Shown: positions 1 through 9,424, counted from the first letter of the stretch. The stretch: 64,000 bases of DNA from Lachnospiraceae bacterium (GCA_017476665.1 JAFUZJ010000053.1:35755-99754); one strand, 5' to 3'. The notes: generated by a model not told the origin, from the letters alone. Numbers and translations: made by a program.

Positions 1-59
1 CGCTCGACTGTGATATACTTGCCTTTGTCACTGTCGGGCACTTTTTTCCCCGGCAAATC

Positions 60-101
60 CGTGTGTTCGAAACCATCCACACGTAAAACAAAACTAAGGA
101 G
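60..101 (+). promoter_or_regulatory. preQ1-I riboswitch in the queT leader
   Basis: A 6-bp stem CGTGTG/CACACG (60-65 with 78-83) encloses the loop TTCGAAACCATC. It is followed by an A-rich tail ending in ACTAAGGAG (93-101), which holds the queT ribosome binding site. This matches the compact preQ1-I class: one hairpin plus a tail that folds back as a pseudoknot. Because the tail contains the Shine-Dalgarno sequence, ligand binding probably blocks translation. The gene downstream is a queuosine-precursor transporter, as expected for this class. Confidence 0.82.
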
Positions 102-108
102 AACAAAA

Positions 109-630
109 ATGAACAAAAAGACTTTATCACTGGTCCATGCAGCAGTCATTGCTGCTCTTTATGTTGTGCTGACACTGTTGGCCAACGCACTCGGTCTGGC
201 AAACTATGCCATCCAGGTCCGCTTCTCGGAAGCGCTGACCATCCTTCCCTATTTTACTCCCGCCGCAATTCCCGGACTTTTCGTTGGATGTGTACTGTCC
301 AATATTCTAACCGGCTGCATGCCTCTGGATGTACTGTTCGGCAGTATTGCCACCCTGTTGGGTGCTTTAGGCACTTATTTTCTCTGCGGCAAGGCAAAGG
401 CAGGCGCACAGACAAGCCTTATAAAGACCTTCCTTGCGCCGATTCCGCCTATCCTTGCCAACACTTTGATCGTGCCCTTTGTGCTGGCATATGTGTATCA
501 GTTTGAGGGCTCTATTCCGTATTTCATGCTAACCGTAGGCGCCGGAGAAGTGATCTCCTGCGGCGTGCTTGGCATCCTGCTGCTAAAGGTATTGCAAAAA
601 TACAGGAAACATATTTTCCCGGAAAACTAA
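109..630 (+). CDS. queT: QueT-type queuosine precursor transporter
   Basis: The product has 173 residues and is very hydrophobic, with about five to six membrane helices. It matches the QueT family (formerly COG4708), predicted to import preQ1 or a related queuosine precursor, probably as the substrate-binding S component of an ECF transporter. The segments VRFSEALTILPYFTP and FVGCVLSNILTG are typical of the family. The ATG at 109 was chosen over the upstream reading frame because AAGGAG lies 7 bases before it and the riboswitch occupies the preceding region. It is regulated translationally by the leader and followed by a strong terminator, so it forms a single-gene unit. Confidence 0.88.
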   Translation: MNKKTLSLVHAAVIAALYVVLTLLANALGLANYAIQVRFSEALTILPYFTPAAIPGLFVGCVLSNILTGCMPLDVLFGSIATLLGALGTYFLCGKAKAGAQTSLIKTFLAPIPPILANTLIVPFVLAYVYQFEGSIPYFMLTVGAGEVISCGVLGILLLKVLQKYRKHIFPEN

Positions 631-669
631 CTTATTTTCGATATAACATAACTCCTTAATTCCTACACG

Positions 670-708
670 AAAACAGTCCTGCAGTACGATACCTGCGGGA
701 CTGTTTTT
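670..708 (+). terminator. Rho-independent terminator after queT
   Basis: A 14-bp stem (671-684 with 693-706, one G-T pair) has a short loop and is followed by a T-rich tract. It ends the queT transcript. Confidence 0.85.
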
Positions 709-759
709 GTTAAAAAGTAAGTCGAAAGTATATAGATTGATGCTCAATGTTTGATAATT

Positions 760-826
760 AAAATGCGAATTTATAAAATGCAAATTTAAAATTAATATTG
801 ACAAACATTGTCGAATATTGTAATAT
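760..826 (+). promoter_or_regulatory. Promoter with upstream direct repeats for the 951 gene
   Basis: TTGACA (798-803), a 17-bp spacer and TAATAT (821-826) form a good vegetative promoter. Two direct copies of AAAATGCRAATTTA lie at 760-773 and 776-789 just upstream of the -35 box and could be a regulator site. The transcript would have a leader of roughly 120 bases. Confidence 0.6.
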
Positions 827-950
827 AACTTTACATTAAGCAAGTGCATATTTAAATTCAACGGCACCTCGCCGAAATTTCCAACCTTACAAATGATGTG
901 GATATAAACAGACTAAAAATTATTGTCTTAGAAAGGAGAAAACAGATTTA

Positions 951-1856
951 TTGGAAACTGATGTGACAAAAAAGATTCAATGGCATCCCGCATTTGTAAC
1001 AGGCATAGATTTGGATTTGAATCAATACCGGAGCGAGATGTCGCATGAAAGAGAATATAACCTCAATACCAAACCCCTGACAATCGATGTGCTGATCAAA
1101 AAACATACCGACATAATCATCGAGGACAATGAAATTGCAAGAATATTCCGAAGATATAATGTTGTGGAATACAAGTCCCCGGCTGCCCACCTGAATATCG
1201 ACACATACTACAAAGCAACTGCCTATGCCTGCCTGTATAAGTCTCAGGGGGAACAAGTTGATTCTATCAAAGCCGAGGAGATAACCATATCTCTGTTTCG
1301 GCATACAAAGCCGGTGGAATTGTTCCGAACTTTTGAAGAACAGGGTCTGTCTATCACTAATCCGTATCCCGGGATCTATTATGTTGAGGGGAAAATATGC
1401 TTTTCCACACAGATTGTTGTGACTCGGGAACTCGATATAGACAAACATATCTGGCTTGTAGCATTGTCAGGAGAACTTACCAAACCGCAGCTAAAAAAGA
1501 TTTTGGACAAAGCAGCTGAAATTACAGACAAACGCGAAAAGCAGTTGGCGGACTCTGTTTTACAGGTCTGCCTCACAGCCAACAAAAACATCGCAGATGA
1601 ATTAAAACAAGAGGAGGGAGCTATTATGTGTCAGGCACTATTAGATCTCATGGAGCCGGAGATCAATCAAATCCGTAACAAAGTTCGCGAGGAAGCCCAT
1701 AAGGAGGGGCTTGAAGAAGGCATTAAAGAAGGCATCAAAATAACCATTAAATCTCTTCGGGATTTCGGTCAGAAAGACGAGGATATTAAAGCAATCATCA
1801 TTAAAAACTTTGAGTTATCTCCGTCTGAATTAGATAGTCTTCTGATTAACCAATAA
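951..1856 (+). CDS. PD-(D/E)XK-type putative nuclease, Rpn/DUF-like
   Basis: The product has 301 residues. The N-terminal third carries a nuclease-like core: IDVLI, a following acidic stretch, then VVEYKSP (E-x-K). This resembles the PD-(D/E)XK fold of Rpn-type recombination-promoting nucleases and of the uncharacterised Lachnospiraceae relatives. The C-terminus has charged EGLEEGIKEGIK repeats, which also occur at the end of Rpn proteins. The start is TTG at 951, preceded by AAGGAG 12 bases upstream; GTG at 963 is the alternative. The gene has its own promoter. It is convergent with the minus-strand island that begins 35 bases downstream, with no clear terminator between them. The substrate and role are unknown. 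Confidence 0.6.
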   Translation: METDVTKKIQWHPAFVTGIDLDLNQYRSEMSHEREYNLNTKPLTIDVLIKKHTDIIIEDNEIARIFRRYNVVEYKSPAAHLNIDTYYKATAYACLYKSQGEQVDSIKAEEITISLFRHTKPVELFRTFEEQGLSITNPYPGIYYVEGKICFSTQIVVTRELDIDKHIWLVALSGELTKPQLKKILDKAAEITDKREKQLADSVLQVCLTANKNIADELKQEEGAIMCQALLDLMEPEINQIRNKVREEAHKEGLEEGIKEGIKITIKSLRDFGQKDEDIKAIIIKNFELSPSELDSLLINQ

Positions 1857-1891
1857 ATGTAAACAACTATTTGTGCACTCAAGGTCGGCTC

Positions 1892-2614
1892 TCACTTCAA
1901 TGCTTTCTTTCTCTGATTCAGTATCTGATTCAGCTCTTTCTTCCTGCCCTGTAACCTCTCGTCCGCGATCTTCCGCAATGCCGACTGATAGAGCTTGATT
2001 GATTTAAACTGCATGGATATAGGCAATGTGCTGACCTTAGCATAAATATCTTTCAAAATCTCATACATTCTGTCATCGCCGATGATATGTTCCAGCATAT
2101 TAACCTGATTCATAGCAGAAATCATCTCCACCACCGCTTGATATAACTCTGCTATATATGCCTTGTCCCCGGCAAACAACTCCTCCTGTTTCGCAAGCCA
2201 GTACGACACCATCTGTGGCTCATTGTGCATCACCGCCATAATTGCCGGATTGTTATAGGGTGACTTACGTTTCTGAATATTCTGTTCCAGATTTCGTTCC
2301 ACCTGCACACCAAGCCCCAGCAGCCACTCCGCATCCTCCGGACTTCTGGCAACATTTAAGGCATTACCTTTTATCAGACTTCCCGGCACTTCCAACTTCA
2401 CATCCGCGCCCAATTCCGCAAGGGCCGCTGCCACTCGCATGCGCCGGTGCATAATAGCCTCCACGAACAGATTAGACCTGGACATTGCACTGACTACGCC
2501 CGCCACCTCCGGTGTCTTGCGCACCAGACCGACTATCACATCTTCCTCTGTATCCGTATCTCTCAACATTTTGCGGATGTCTTCCATATGCTTTCTTAAA
2601 TCTTTGTCATCCAT
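1892..2614 (-). CDS. Ankyrin-like hypothetical protein
   Basis: The product has about 240 residues, is all-helical and soluble, and has no signal peptide. Segments such as AAALAELGADVKLEV and ARSPEDAEWLLGLGVQVE have the spacing of degenerate ankyrin repeats (residues about 60-130). ATG at 2614 is preferred because GGGAG lies 6 bases before it; ATG at 2626 is possible. It overlaps or abuts the end of the upstream 463-residue gene, so the two are probably co-translated. It is the last gene of the minus-strand island. Ankyrin-like proteins are common among toxin immunity proteins, but that role is inferred from context only. Confidence 0.6.
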   Translation of the reverse strand: MDDKDLRKHMEDIRKMLRDTDTEEDVIVGLVRKTPEVAGVVSAMSRSNLFVEAIMHRRMRVAAALAELGADVKLEVPGSLIKGNALNVARSPEDAEWLLGLGVQVERNLEQNIQKRKSPYNNPAIMAVMHNEPQMVSYWLAKQEELFAGDKAYIAELYQAVVEMISAMNQVNMLEHIIGDDRMYEILKDIYAKVSTLPISMQFKSIKLYQSALRKIADERLQGRKKELNQILNQRKKALK

Positions 2615-2627
2615 TTTTTCTCCCATA

Positions 2628-4019
2628 TCACACCCGCACCTCTTTCATCTGCCCCCACAGATCCTCCACACGGTACAGATTATCGCCGCTGCCTAACAAC
2701 ACCGTACCACAAGCCGTTTCATAGATTTGCCTTATAGATTCCTTGCCGAGTGCGCCGTACTTCAACACCCGTTTCTTTCCGGTCTCCAGATCAAAACATT
2801 CCAAAATCGGCGTATTCTTCGTCGGATCACCTACAAAAAGAACACATACCTTCCCTCTCCACTCCTGCACCAGTCCATGTATCGCAGGATATTTTGTCTC
2901 CCAAAAAGTCTTTAAATCGAGCACTGCCAGCTCACTGTCGCTCTCTCCTCCCCAGTGCTCCGGACGTTTCTCGTAAGCAACTCTGCTCGCGCCGATTTTG
3001 GTGAAAGAACTGACCAAAACCTCGCCCAGACTACCTTCTTTTTCAAATACACCCTTTGTTTCAGAATCTGTGTCTTTTTGCACCCAACGGTAAATATCCT
3101 CCGCTACCCGCAGATAAAGCACCTCGTCCGTCACAAACAAATCCGGTGAAGAAGTCCTTGCGTCACCCTTTGGCACCTCCAGCAACTTTTGCGGCTCCCC
3201 GCCGGAATTCTCAACATTCTCCACAAGATATACTGTATAATGCACCCGATTATCCTCTACCAGAAAAAGCTGCCCCGCAAACCAAAACAAATCATACAGA
3301 TCAAACCCACGCCCTCCGCATACCTGTTTCCATTCCCTGACCTGCTGGGACTCCTGTCCCCAGACAACATGATTCTTTTTGTCGATCAGATACCCGTCCC
3401 CACCTATCGCATTGTCGGATACACTCGCAATCTGCCTTCCGTCACCGCAATCCACCAGATCCCGCACCAGAATCCCAAGATCAGCTCCCTGACTGGGCGG
3501 CCAATTGCCAATATCAAGTATCGCTGTATCAAACCTTCTCTTTTCCCCATAAGACCAGTTGCGGAAATCCAACACCAACTGATCTTTCATGCAGGGTATG
3601 GTATTGCGTACACTATATCCCTTCGGCAGAGAAAACTTCTCGCAGACAATTCTCTCGCTCAGATCAATCCTCTTGGCCGCATCCCCCGGTTTCTTCCGCG
3701 GCTGTTTCTTCGCAGTCCCTTTTTTCTTTTCCGCCTTCAACTGCTTCTTAAACGCATCTTCCTCCTCCGCACGAATGACCGTGAGCACATACGAATCGCT
3801 GTCCGACGCAATCTGATAAAGCATCATGCCATACACCGAAAGCTCCTGCCCCAGCGCATTGATAAAATCCTCCGTCTCCTCCGCGGCATAATTCTCCGCA
3901 AGGGCATCAAAATTCTCCCCCGCAAGCTCTGGGAATGCCGTGCCAAATCCCTCCCGCACCGCATATAATACGTCCTCGCTCTCGCTTTTCCAATCGGTCT
4001 CCACTGTGATTATTTCCAT
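2628..4019 (-). CDS. Hypothetical protein with propeller-like C-terminal part
   Basis: The product has 463 residues, is soluble, and has no signal peptide or membrane helix. A lysine-rich linker (about residues 95-113) separates an acidic N-terminal domain from a beta-rich region. In that region short motifs such as LDFRNWSYGEKR, AVLDLKTFW and ECFDLETGKKRVLK recur, as in WD40/beta-propeller or PQQ-like blades. I do not recognise a family. It is the first gene of a two-gene unit with the ankyrin-like protein, whose start overlaps its stop. Membership in the immunity island is the only clue to function. Confidence 0.6.
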   Translation of the reverse strand: MEIITVETDWKSESEDVLYAVREGFGTAFPELAGENFDALAENYAAEETEDFINALGQELSVYGMMLYQIASDSDSYVLTVIRAEEEDAFKKQLKAEKKKGTAKKQPRKKPGDAAKRIDLSERIVCEKFSLPKGYSVRNTIPCMKDQLVLDFRNWSYGEKRRFDTAILDIGNWPPSQGADLGILVRDLVDCGDGRQIASVSDNAIGGDGYLIDKKNHVVWGQESQQVREWKQVCGGRGFDLYDLFWFAGQLFLVEDNRVHYTVYLVENVENSGGEPQKLLEVPKGDARTSSPDLFVTDEVLYLRVAEDIYRWVQKDTDSETKGVFEKEGSLGEVLVSSFTKIGASRVAYEKRPEHWGGESDSELAVLDLKTFWETKYPAIHGLVQEWRGKVCVLFVGDPTKNTPILECFDLETGKKRVLKYGALGKESIRQIYETACGTVLLGSGDNLYRVEDLWGQMKEVRV

Positions 4020-4099
4020 ACTTGTCCTTCGTCCTCCTCGTTTCTCCTACGTGCATATCGCAAACGGTGCCCTATACTCAAGAATAAAATCCTTTTAGC

Positions 4100-4678
4100 T
4101 TAAATACTCAAACAGTCAATCGGTCTCATAATACATTCTCCGCCTTCGATAATAATGAACCCGCCTCCATACTTATACCAATCACACTTACACTCGATCT
4201 CTATGCAATCCATAAAAACGAAAATTTTCAACAACTGCAATGACTCCAACTTTTCCTCGACCGTTTTTGCAGAAAGTAATTTTATTGCCTTTTCTTTACC
4301 AATAAATTTTGACAAACTCCGTTCATCATAATCTTGCAATACCTCTGAAAGCTCCTGCACTGCCGCATTCTCTATGTTTGTTTCAAGTGCTTTGAGATTA
4401 TCAATCACAATATCTTTATATAGTTTTCTCTGCATGTCTTTCTTCTTTAAGACCTCTGCCTCGTTGACTGCATTTGTGTTTAATAATAACGCCGCCACTT
4501 CTTTCTTGGTGATACCCAATTGAATTTTGTCATATGCGGTACTAAAGGATACAATCTCTAATTTCGCCTCCTGCCTTCTCCCCGCTATTGTCATCACCAC
4601 GGGATCAGCCGCTTTCCAGTAGCCCTCTTTATAAGTTATTTTCCCAAACACCTCATCAACAATCGTCTTTTTTGCCAT
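4100..4678 (-). CDS. Hypothetical protein, DUF6985/DUF2262-like N-terminus
   Basis: The product has 192 residues and no signal or membrane segment. The N-terminus (VDEVFGKITYKEGYWKA and the following beta-rich stretch) resembles the small beta domain of DUF6985/DUF2262 proteins found in immunity loci; this assignment is tentative. The middle is helical, and the C-terminus returns to a beta-rich cysteine-containing segment (IEIECKCDWYKYGGG). A GGAGG site precedes the ATG. It lies between the 650- and 463-residue genes with gaps of 24 and 80 bases, consistent with one long transcript. Confidence 0.55.
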   Translation of the reverse strand: MAKKTIVDEVFGKITYKEGYWKAADPVVMTIAGRRQEAKLEIVSFSTAYDKIQLGITKKEVAALLLNTNAVNEAEVLKKKDMQRKLYKDIVIDNLKALETNIENAAVQELSEVLQDYDERSLSKFIGKEKAIKLLSAKTVEEKLESLQLLKIFVFMDCIEIECKCDWYKYGGGFIIIEGGECIMRPIDCLSI

Positions 4679-4702
4679 TATCCCGTCCTCCTGCCTGCAC
4701 TG

Positions 4703-6655
4703 CTATATCTGATACGACACCCTCCCCAGTCCGATGGGCTGAGGATTCAGCAGCACCCACTCCACACAAATCTGACACAATCTGAGGGGCAGATCCGGAT
4801 CGCTCTTGTACGTGATCTTCTTTGCCAGCTTGCATGCCTCAGCGTATTTCTTCGCATCCAGCGCATTCCCCTGGCTGAGCAGTTCCGGGATCAGTTCCAG
4901 CATATCTTTATAATCCCCGATCCACTTCTCGCCGCCGCGTTCTATGAGCCACCGCCTCACCCTGCAACAGATACGCACTACCTCTCCCTGCACCGTTTCG
5001 CAATGGGCAAACGGCGGAACCAGCAACTCCCAAATTTCATTAACCAGATCATCATACTCCTTGGAATGCAGCTCAATCGCCGGTGCTCCTTCCAGCACTT
5101 GATATCTGGGTGCGGAAATCTCTGCGCTAAACATACTCCCCGCCTGCCCGTTCTGCCCATACGCCGCGCCAATCATGTTCGCAGCCTCCACTCCGAACTC
5201 TTGGCGCATTATCTCCATATCCACCGTCTCCCGCAAAATCTCCGCCCGGAAACAATACGCTTTCGCCATCCCTTTCTGTCCCCGATACTCCGCCAATTCC
5301 GCAAAGTCCTTCATCAATCGGCTGCTGTACCGCCCCGCATCTATCGCATAAGCAGCCCGGTATTCCTCCTCTGCCTTTGCCGCATTCCCCTCTCGCAAAT
5401 ACACCTCACCATTCAGGCAATGACATTCCACCGCTTCCTTTGTATCCTTTCCTGCCTCGCCCAATAACGCAAGCAGCTCTTCCACCTTCTTGTGTAGCTC
5501 CACATCTGCCCGGCTTTCCGCATCTGTCTGTCCTTTCAAACCTATCCCGGTTTCCGCATTTGCGTCTCCTCCCAAGCCCGCCAACGCTTCCACCTGTTTC
5601 CATTCCTCCACAAACTTGGCAAGACTCTCGCTTAACTGTTTCTCATACTTCCTGCTTTGCTTTTTGACTTCCTTTTCGTGATTTTCATCAATTTCATCCA
5701 TTTCAGAATCCGTTACGATCAACGCCTCGCCCCGTGCCGCCTTCTCCTGTATGTCTGCATCCCTGTCATACACCCACTGCGGCACATCCAACACCGTCTC
5801 CTTCTCTAACAGCGCCCGATATTTCTCATTCTCTTTTCTCCAACAGGTGTGCGCCGTATTCTCGTCCACCCGCTGAAAACAATTCCTCGCAAACTCCTCA
5901 TACCCCAACTCATATAATACCTTACCCGTAAAAAACAGACTTTCCTCAAAGTGAGTAAAGCTCCGCTTGCCGCAGATCATATGTAGAGGTGAAAGCAACA
6001 GACAAGTCCGATAAGCCTTATGCCGGAAACAGACCTCTGCAATCCTCCTGATCACCTCATAAGCACTGTCGTCCTCCGTCTTGGGCAGCTTAAAATTCCG
6101 CCACTGAACAATCGGCTCTTTTAATTCGTCGATCAATTCCTCAATCGTTTTATCACTCAATCCCTCACCGACACCACCCGAAAGCTCCGCCTTTTCCTGC
6201 AGTTCCTCCAGGATCAGTCCCAAAATATCCGCCACATGCGTATTCTCATTCTCCTTGATCAATGCCACATAATCTTTCCCACTGTTCGACAAATCCGCTT
6301 TACTCGTATGTTTCAAGTCACGAAAAATGATTTCCCGACAAAACTCGGGAAGGTTTCTTTTCATATGACGGAAATAATAATCCATTGCCCTGGTCAAATA
6401 CCATCCCTCTTCCGGATTATCCGATATGGCAACATATAATGCGAACATTGCCAGCTGTGTCTCTTCTTCCGGCTTTTCCAGCAATGTACTATTCAGATCC
6501 ACTGCACGATCCATGCTCTCTTCTTGCTTATACCTTGGCTGCGGAAGTGCGTTCCACTCGCGCACTGCCTCCTCATATTCCTCCGCCAGATTCACAATCG
6601 TAATCTGATACGGCTCCTTGATAACTACCCAATCCCTGTCGTCGAAATCGTTCAT
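4703..6655 (-). CDS. Large helical (TPR-like) hypothetical protein
   Basis: The product has 650 residues, is almost entirely helical and acidic, and lacks a signal peptide. Residues near 400-480 show TPR-like pairs (GEVYLREGNAAKAEEEYRAA). A lysine/glutamate-rich coiled stretch lies around residues 310-350. GGGAGG precedes the start codon closely. The start lies 15 bases after the end of the 371-residue gene, so the two are very likely co-transcribed. No family was recognised. TPR-like scaffolds recur in this island (four other genes), suggesting that its products act through protein-protein contact rather than catalysis. Confidence 0.6.
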   Translation of the reverse strand: MNDFDDRDWVVIKEPYQITIVNLAEEYEEAVREWNALPQPRYKQEESMDRAVDLNSTLLEKPEEETQLAMFALYVAISDNPEEGWYLTRAMDYYFRHMKRNLPEFCREIIFRDLKHTSKADLSNSGKDYVALIKENENTHVADILGLILEELQEKAELSGGVGEGLSDKTIEELIDELKEPIVQWRNFKLPKTEDDSAYEVIRRIAEVCFRHKAYRTCLLLSPLHMICGKRSFTHFEESLFFTGKVLYELGYEEFARNCFQRVDENTAHTCWRKENEKYRALLEKETVLDVPQWVYDRDADIQEKAARGEALIVTDSEMDEIDENHEKEVKKQSRKYEKQLSESLAKFVEEWKQVEALAGLGGDANAETGIGLKGQTDAESRADVELHKKVEELLALLGEAGKDTKEAVECHCLNGEVYLREGNAAKAEEEYRAAYAIDAGRYSSRLMKDFAELAEYRGQKGMAKAYCFRAEILRETVDMEIMRQEFGVEAANMIGAAYGQNGQAGSMFSAEISAPRYQVLEGAPAIELHSKEYDDLVNEIWELLVPPFAHCETVQGEVVRICCRVRRWLIERGGEKWIGDYKDMLELIPELLSQGNALDAKKYAEACKLAKKITYKSDPDLPLRLCQICVEWVLLNPQPIGLGRVSYQI

Positions 6656-6670
6656 ATTCCTTTACCTCCC

Positions 6671-7786
6671 TCACCTCTCATAAAGCGTAACGCCTCCCAC
6701 ATCCTGCCTGAAACTGTGAAACGCCGCCCACGCAATTTCCGTCTTCCCAAAAATCGAAACCGCCGCATCAAGCACCGCTTTCAGATCCCATGCGATAAAA
6801 TCAATATACCCAAAATAAATACCGTTGGCTCCTCCGATAAACGAAAAGGCATCCGCCCCCGCAACATCCTCCAACTGCGCCACGACCCTATCCCGGAAAT
6901 CCAAAATCTTCGCGCCCCTATCCTCTCCGTCAAAGAGATCCAAAGGATAAAACAAATATCCCGCCGCAATACCGTCCGCCTCAAACGTATCCATGATGTA
7001 GCTTTCCGCACTCCAAAATTCATTCAGCAACGGAATAAAACAGGTGGAACCTGCGATCACATCCCCCCGCAGACCATCTGTAGCTTCCTCGTCCGGCTGC
7101 ATATGATACGCGCTGTACAGTTCAATATACCGTTCCGCATCCAACAACTCCTCCCTGGTAAGCGAAAGATGTGTCATAAAATCCTGCAGCAGCTCTCCCA
7201 GCTTCAGTGCCGGTTCTGCCTTGGGCGCATGCAGAATCTCCAAATTCGCAGTATACTTCATTTCCGCCAACTCACCCACTGCCTGATCCAGCAAAATATA
7301 AGTGATACCATAAGCCTGCTCCGCCTTATCCTCCAAAAGCGGAACCAAATTTTCGCAATATACGGAAAGCGCTGCTTTCCCGTCCGCCCACGTGCTCCAT
7401 ACCCGGATATCCTCCGCGCAGACCGAATTCCCCCAAATATCAATTCGGAAATTTTCCACCGCTTTCTCGTTCGACTGCCTTCCCACCAGAATATTCCAAT
7501 GCTCCAAGACCTGTTTCGGCGCATGCCGCTTAAAATATACCAAAGAAAACAGCCTCGACCAGTCCCCCTCCAAGTTCAGGATCAAATCATGCTTCTCCCC
7601 GTTAAACCCAACCTCTGCATACACCGCGTCAAACGCCGGCGACAACAGCTCGTTCAGCTTATCCATGATCACATCGCTCTCCGCCTTCTGATCGATCAGA
7701 CGCCGCAGCTCCTCTTCGCCCTGTAAAAACACTTCCCAACATTGCCAAACCCGCCTTTGAAACGGTTCTTCCGTTAAAAATCCCAT
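6671..7786 (-). CDS. Hypothetical protein, 371 residues
   Basis: This is an acidic soluble protein of mixed alpha/beta character without signal peptide, membrane segment or known catalytic motif. The last 70 residues (around AFSFIGGANGIYFGYIDFIAWD) look like a compact beta-rich domain. It starts 66 bases downstream of the DUF4143 ATPase gene and heads a run of five co-directional genes down to 1892. I do not recognise the family. The context suggests an immunity or accessory function. Confidence 0.55.
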   Translation of the reverse strand: MGFLTEEPFQRRVWQCWEVFLQGEEELRRLIDQKAESDVIMDKLNELLSPAFDAVYAEVGFNGEKHDLILNLEGDWSRLFSLVYFKRHAPKQVLEHWNILVGRQSNEKAVENFRIDIWGNSVCAEDIRVWSTWADGKAALSVYCENLVPLLEDKAEQAYGITYILLDQAVGELAEMKYTANLEILHAPKAEPALKLGELLQDFMTHLSLTREELLDAERYIELYSAYHMQPDEEATDGLRGDVIAGSTCFIPLLNEFWSAESYIMDTFEADGIAAGYLFYPLDLFDGEDRGAKILDFRDRVVAQLEDVAGADAFSFIGGANGIYFGYIDFIAWDLKAVLDAAVSIFGKTEIAWAAFHSFRQDVGGVTLYER

Positions 7787-7852
7787 TTGTTATGCCCTCC
7801 AACTATCCCATCCGCTTGTCTTTTGGTTCCTGAGTTTTGCCCTATATACTTT

Positions 7853-9193
7853 CTATAAAAATTGTGTCATATATACTGGTAAACAAAGAATATCTTTCTC
7901 TTTGGCCACATCCTTTGTATATAGCAAATATTTATTTCCTATTTGTTCTGAAAACTTATTACAAAATGCATCCAATGATTTATGTGTTTTATAGCCGGAA
8001 GATTTTACTTCTATGGGACATATCTTATTCCGTTTTGCAATCAGAAAATCAACCTCATAATTATGAGTGGAATTATCTTTAGGAAATGTATGATAATACA
8101 ATTCATTTCCTGAAGCCTTCAATATCTGTGCTACAATATTTTCGTATAAATACCCTAAATCTACGCTTAACTTATCACTTAACAGCTTTTCATATAAAAT
8201 ATTCTCTGTAAAATCCTTATCTTTAAAAGCTAATGTCGTAAATAACCCTGTATCACATAAAAATAATTTGAACTGACTTAAATTTTTGTGAAATGCAAGA
8301 CCAGCGCTCGGGTTATTCGCATGATAAGATACATACACCGTCATAGAATCCTGCATATCTGCAATGATATTCTGAATTCTCTCCACTCTCTCTCCTTCTA
8401 TCACACCTCCTACCTGATAGCGGGAAGCATTAGAATTCAATTGTGCAGGAATCGCATCAAACATCAACATTGCTCTACCAGAAGAATCGACCTTTCGGAA
8501 ATCCTCCTCATACAATTCTATGATGTTACGTTTGACACGATCGACCATTTCCAGATTATTCGTACGGATATACTCCATTACTGCCTGTGGCATACCGCCC
8601 ACCAGCATATAGAGCCTAAAGTCCCGCATTAGTCTTCTGTTCATTGCATCTCCCAAAGACTGCCCTTCTTCGTAAACCGTTTTCAACATAGGAATCGTTA
8701 CTTCATCCCCCAATGCCCACTTGAATTCTTCATAATCCAATGGATAGAGCTGTACTCTCTGCTCTTCACTGGGTATGACAATATCCTTGACATTCATCCG
8801 AATGGACAAAAGTGATCCCGTTTCAATATAATCGTATCGATGATCTTTTACTAAATGCTTGATCGCCTGTCTAGCCAACGGCGCTTTCTGGACTTCATCA
8901 AAAATTATTACAGATTTTCTCTCTATCAGCCTGACGCGATAAATCATCTGCAGTCTCATAAAAATATAATTTAAATCCGAAATATCACGAAACAGATCCA
9001 AAACCTCAACAGGCGCAACAGAAAAATCAATCAGAATATAACTCTCATATTCGTTTTGTGCAAAATTTTCAGCTAAAGTAGACTTTCCAACACGCCGCGC
9101 TCCCTTGATCAACAAGGCCGAATGGCCCGACGATTCTTCTTTCCACTGTAGCATTTTGTCATATAATTTTCTTCTAAAAATTGAATTTTTCAT
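7853..9193 (-). CDS. AAA ATPase with DUF4143 C-terminal domain
   Basis: The product has 446 residues from the ATG at 9193, chosen over the ATG 15 bases upstream because GGGAGGT sits 6 bases before it. The Walker A motif GARRVGKST is at residues 31-39 and Walker B IIFDEVQ near 96-102. The C-terminal DUF4143 domain ends in a nuclease-like signature, YEVDFLIAKRNKICPIEVKSS, of D-x-E-x-K type. The family is widespread in bacteria and archaea and its function is unresolved. The gene has its own upstream repeat array at 9300-9388, and its first codons contain another copy of the repeat core. A second intact member of equal length lies at 14776-16116. Confidence 0.88.
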   Translation of the reverse strand: MKNSIFRRKLYDKMLQWKEESSGHSALLIKGARRVGKSTLAENFAQNEYESYILIDFSVAPVEVLDLFRDISDLNYIFMRLQMIYRVRLIERKSVIIFDEVQKAPLARQAIKHLVKDHRYDYIETGSLLSIRMNVKDIVIPSEEQRVQLYPLDYEEFKWALGDEVTIPMLKTVYEEGQSLGDAMNRRLMRDFRLYMLVGGMPQAVMEYIRTNNLEMVDRVKRNIIELYEEDFRKVDSSGRAMLMFDAIPAQLNSNASRYQVGGVIEGERVERIQNIIADMQDSMTVYVSYHANNPSAGLAFHKNLSQFKLFLCDTGLFTTLAFKDKDFTENILYEKLLSDKLSVDLGYLYENIVAQILKASGNELYYHTFPKDNSTHNYEVDFLIAKRNKICPIEVKSSGYKTHKSLDAFCNKFSEQIGNKYLLYTKDVAKEKDILCLPVYMTQFL

Positions 9194-9299
9194 CAATCTA
9201 CCTCCCATTTAACAATGCCTAAATTTTTTTCCAAACTCAAATTCGAAAACTGCTCCGCAGTTTCCAGAAAACACTTTGTGTTTCACATTATAGCAGTTT

Positions 9300-9388
9300 T
9301 GTCAAAAAATTCAATTTTTATTCTCTTCTATATGTCAAAAAATTCAATTTTTATTTTGTTCCACATGTCAAAATTTTCAATTTTTATT
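9300..9388. repeat. Three 23-bp repeats, 33-bp period, before an ATPase gene
   Basis: Copies begin at 9300, 9333 and 9366. Each contains the palindrome AAAAATTCAATTTTT (the third is a variant) within a 23-bp conserved unit beginning TGTCAAAA, separated by 10-bp non-conserved spacers. A fourth core lies at 9176-9190 inside the first codons of the ATPase gene. The remainder of the gap (9194-9424) holds only AT-rich sequence. The array looks like a set of binding sites for a dimeric protein. Confidence 0.8.
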
Positions 9389-9424
9389 CATCAACATGTA
9401 CCAGTCAATAAAAGTAGACATCCA

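Noticed and set aside
6524-7726. A 400-codon plus-strand frame opposite the 371-residue gene
   Set aside because: Biased composition rich in Arg, Pro and Ile, no start signal, typical antisense shadow.
9300-9388. Repeat array considered as a CRISPR
   Set aside because: Repeats are 23 bp with only 10-bp spacers, three copies, palindromic AT core and no cas genes. The same holds for 16171-16254 with 12-bp spacers.
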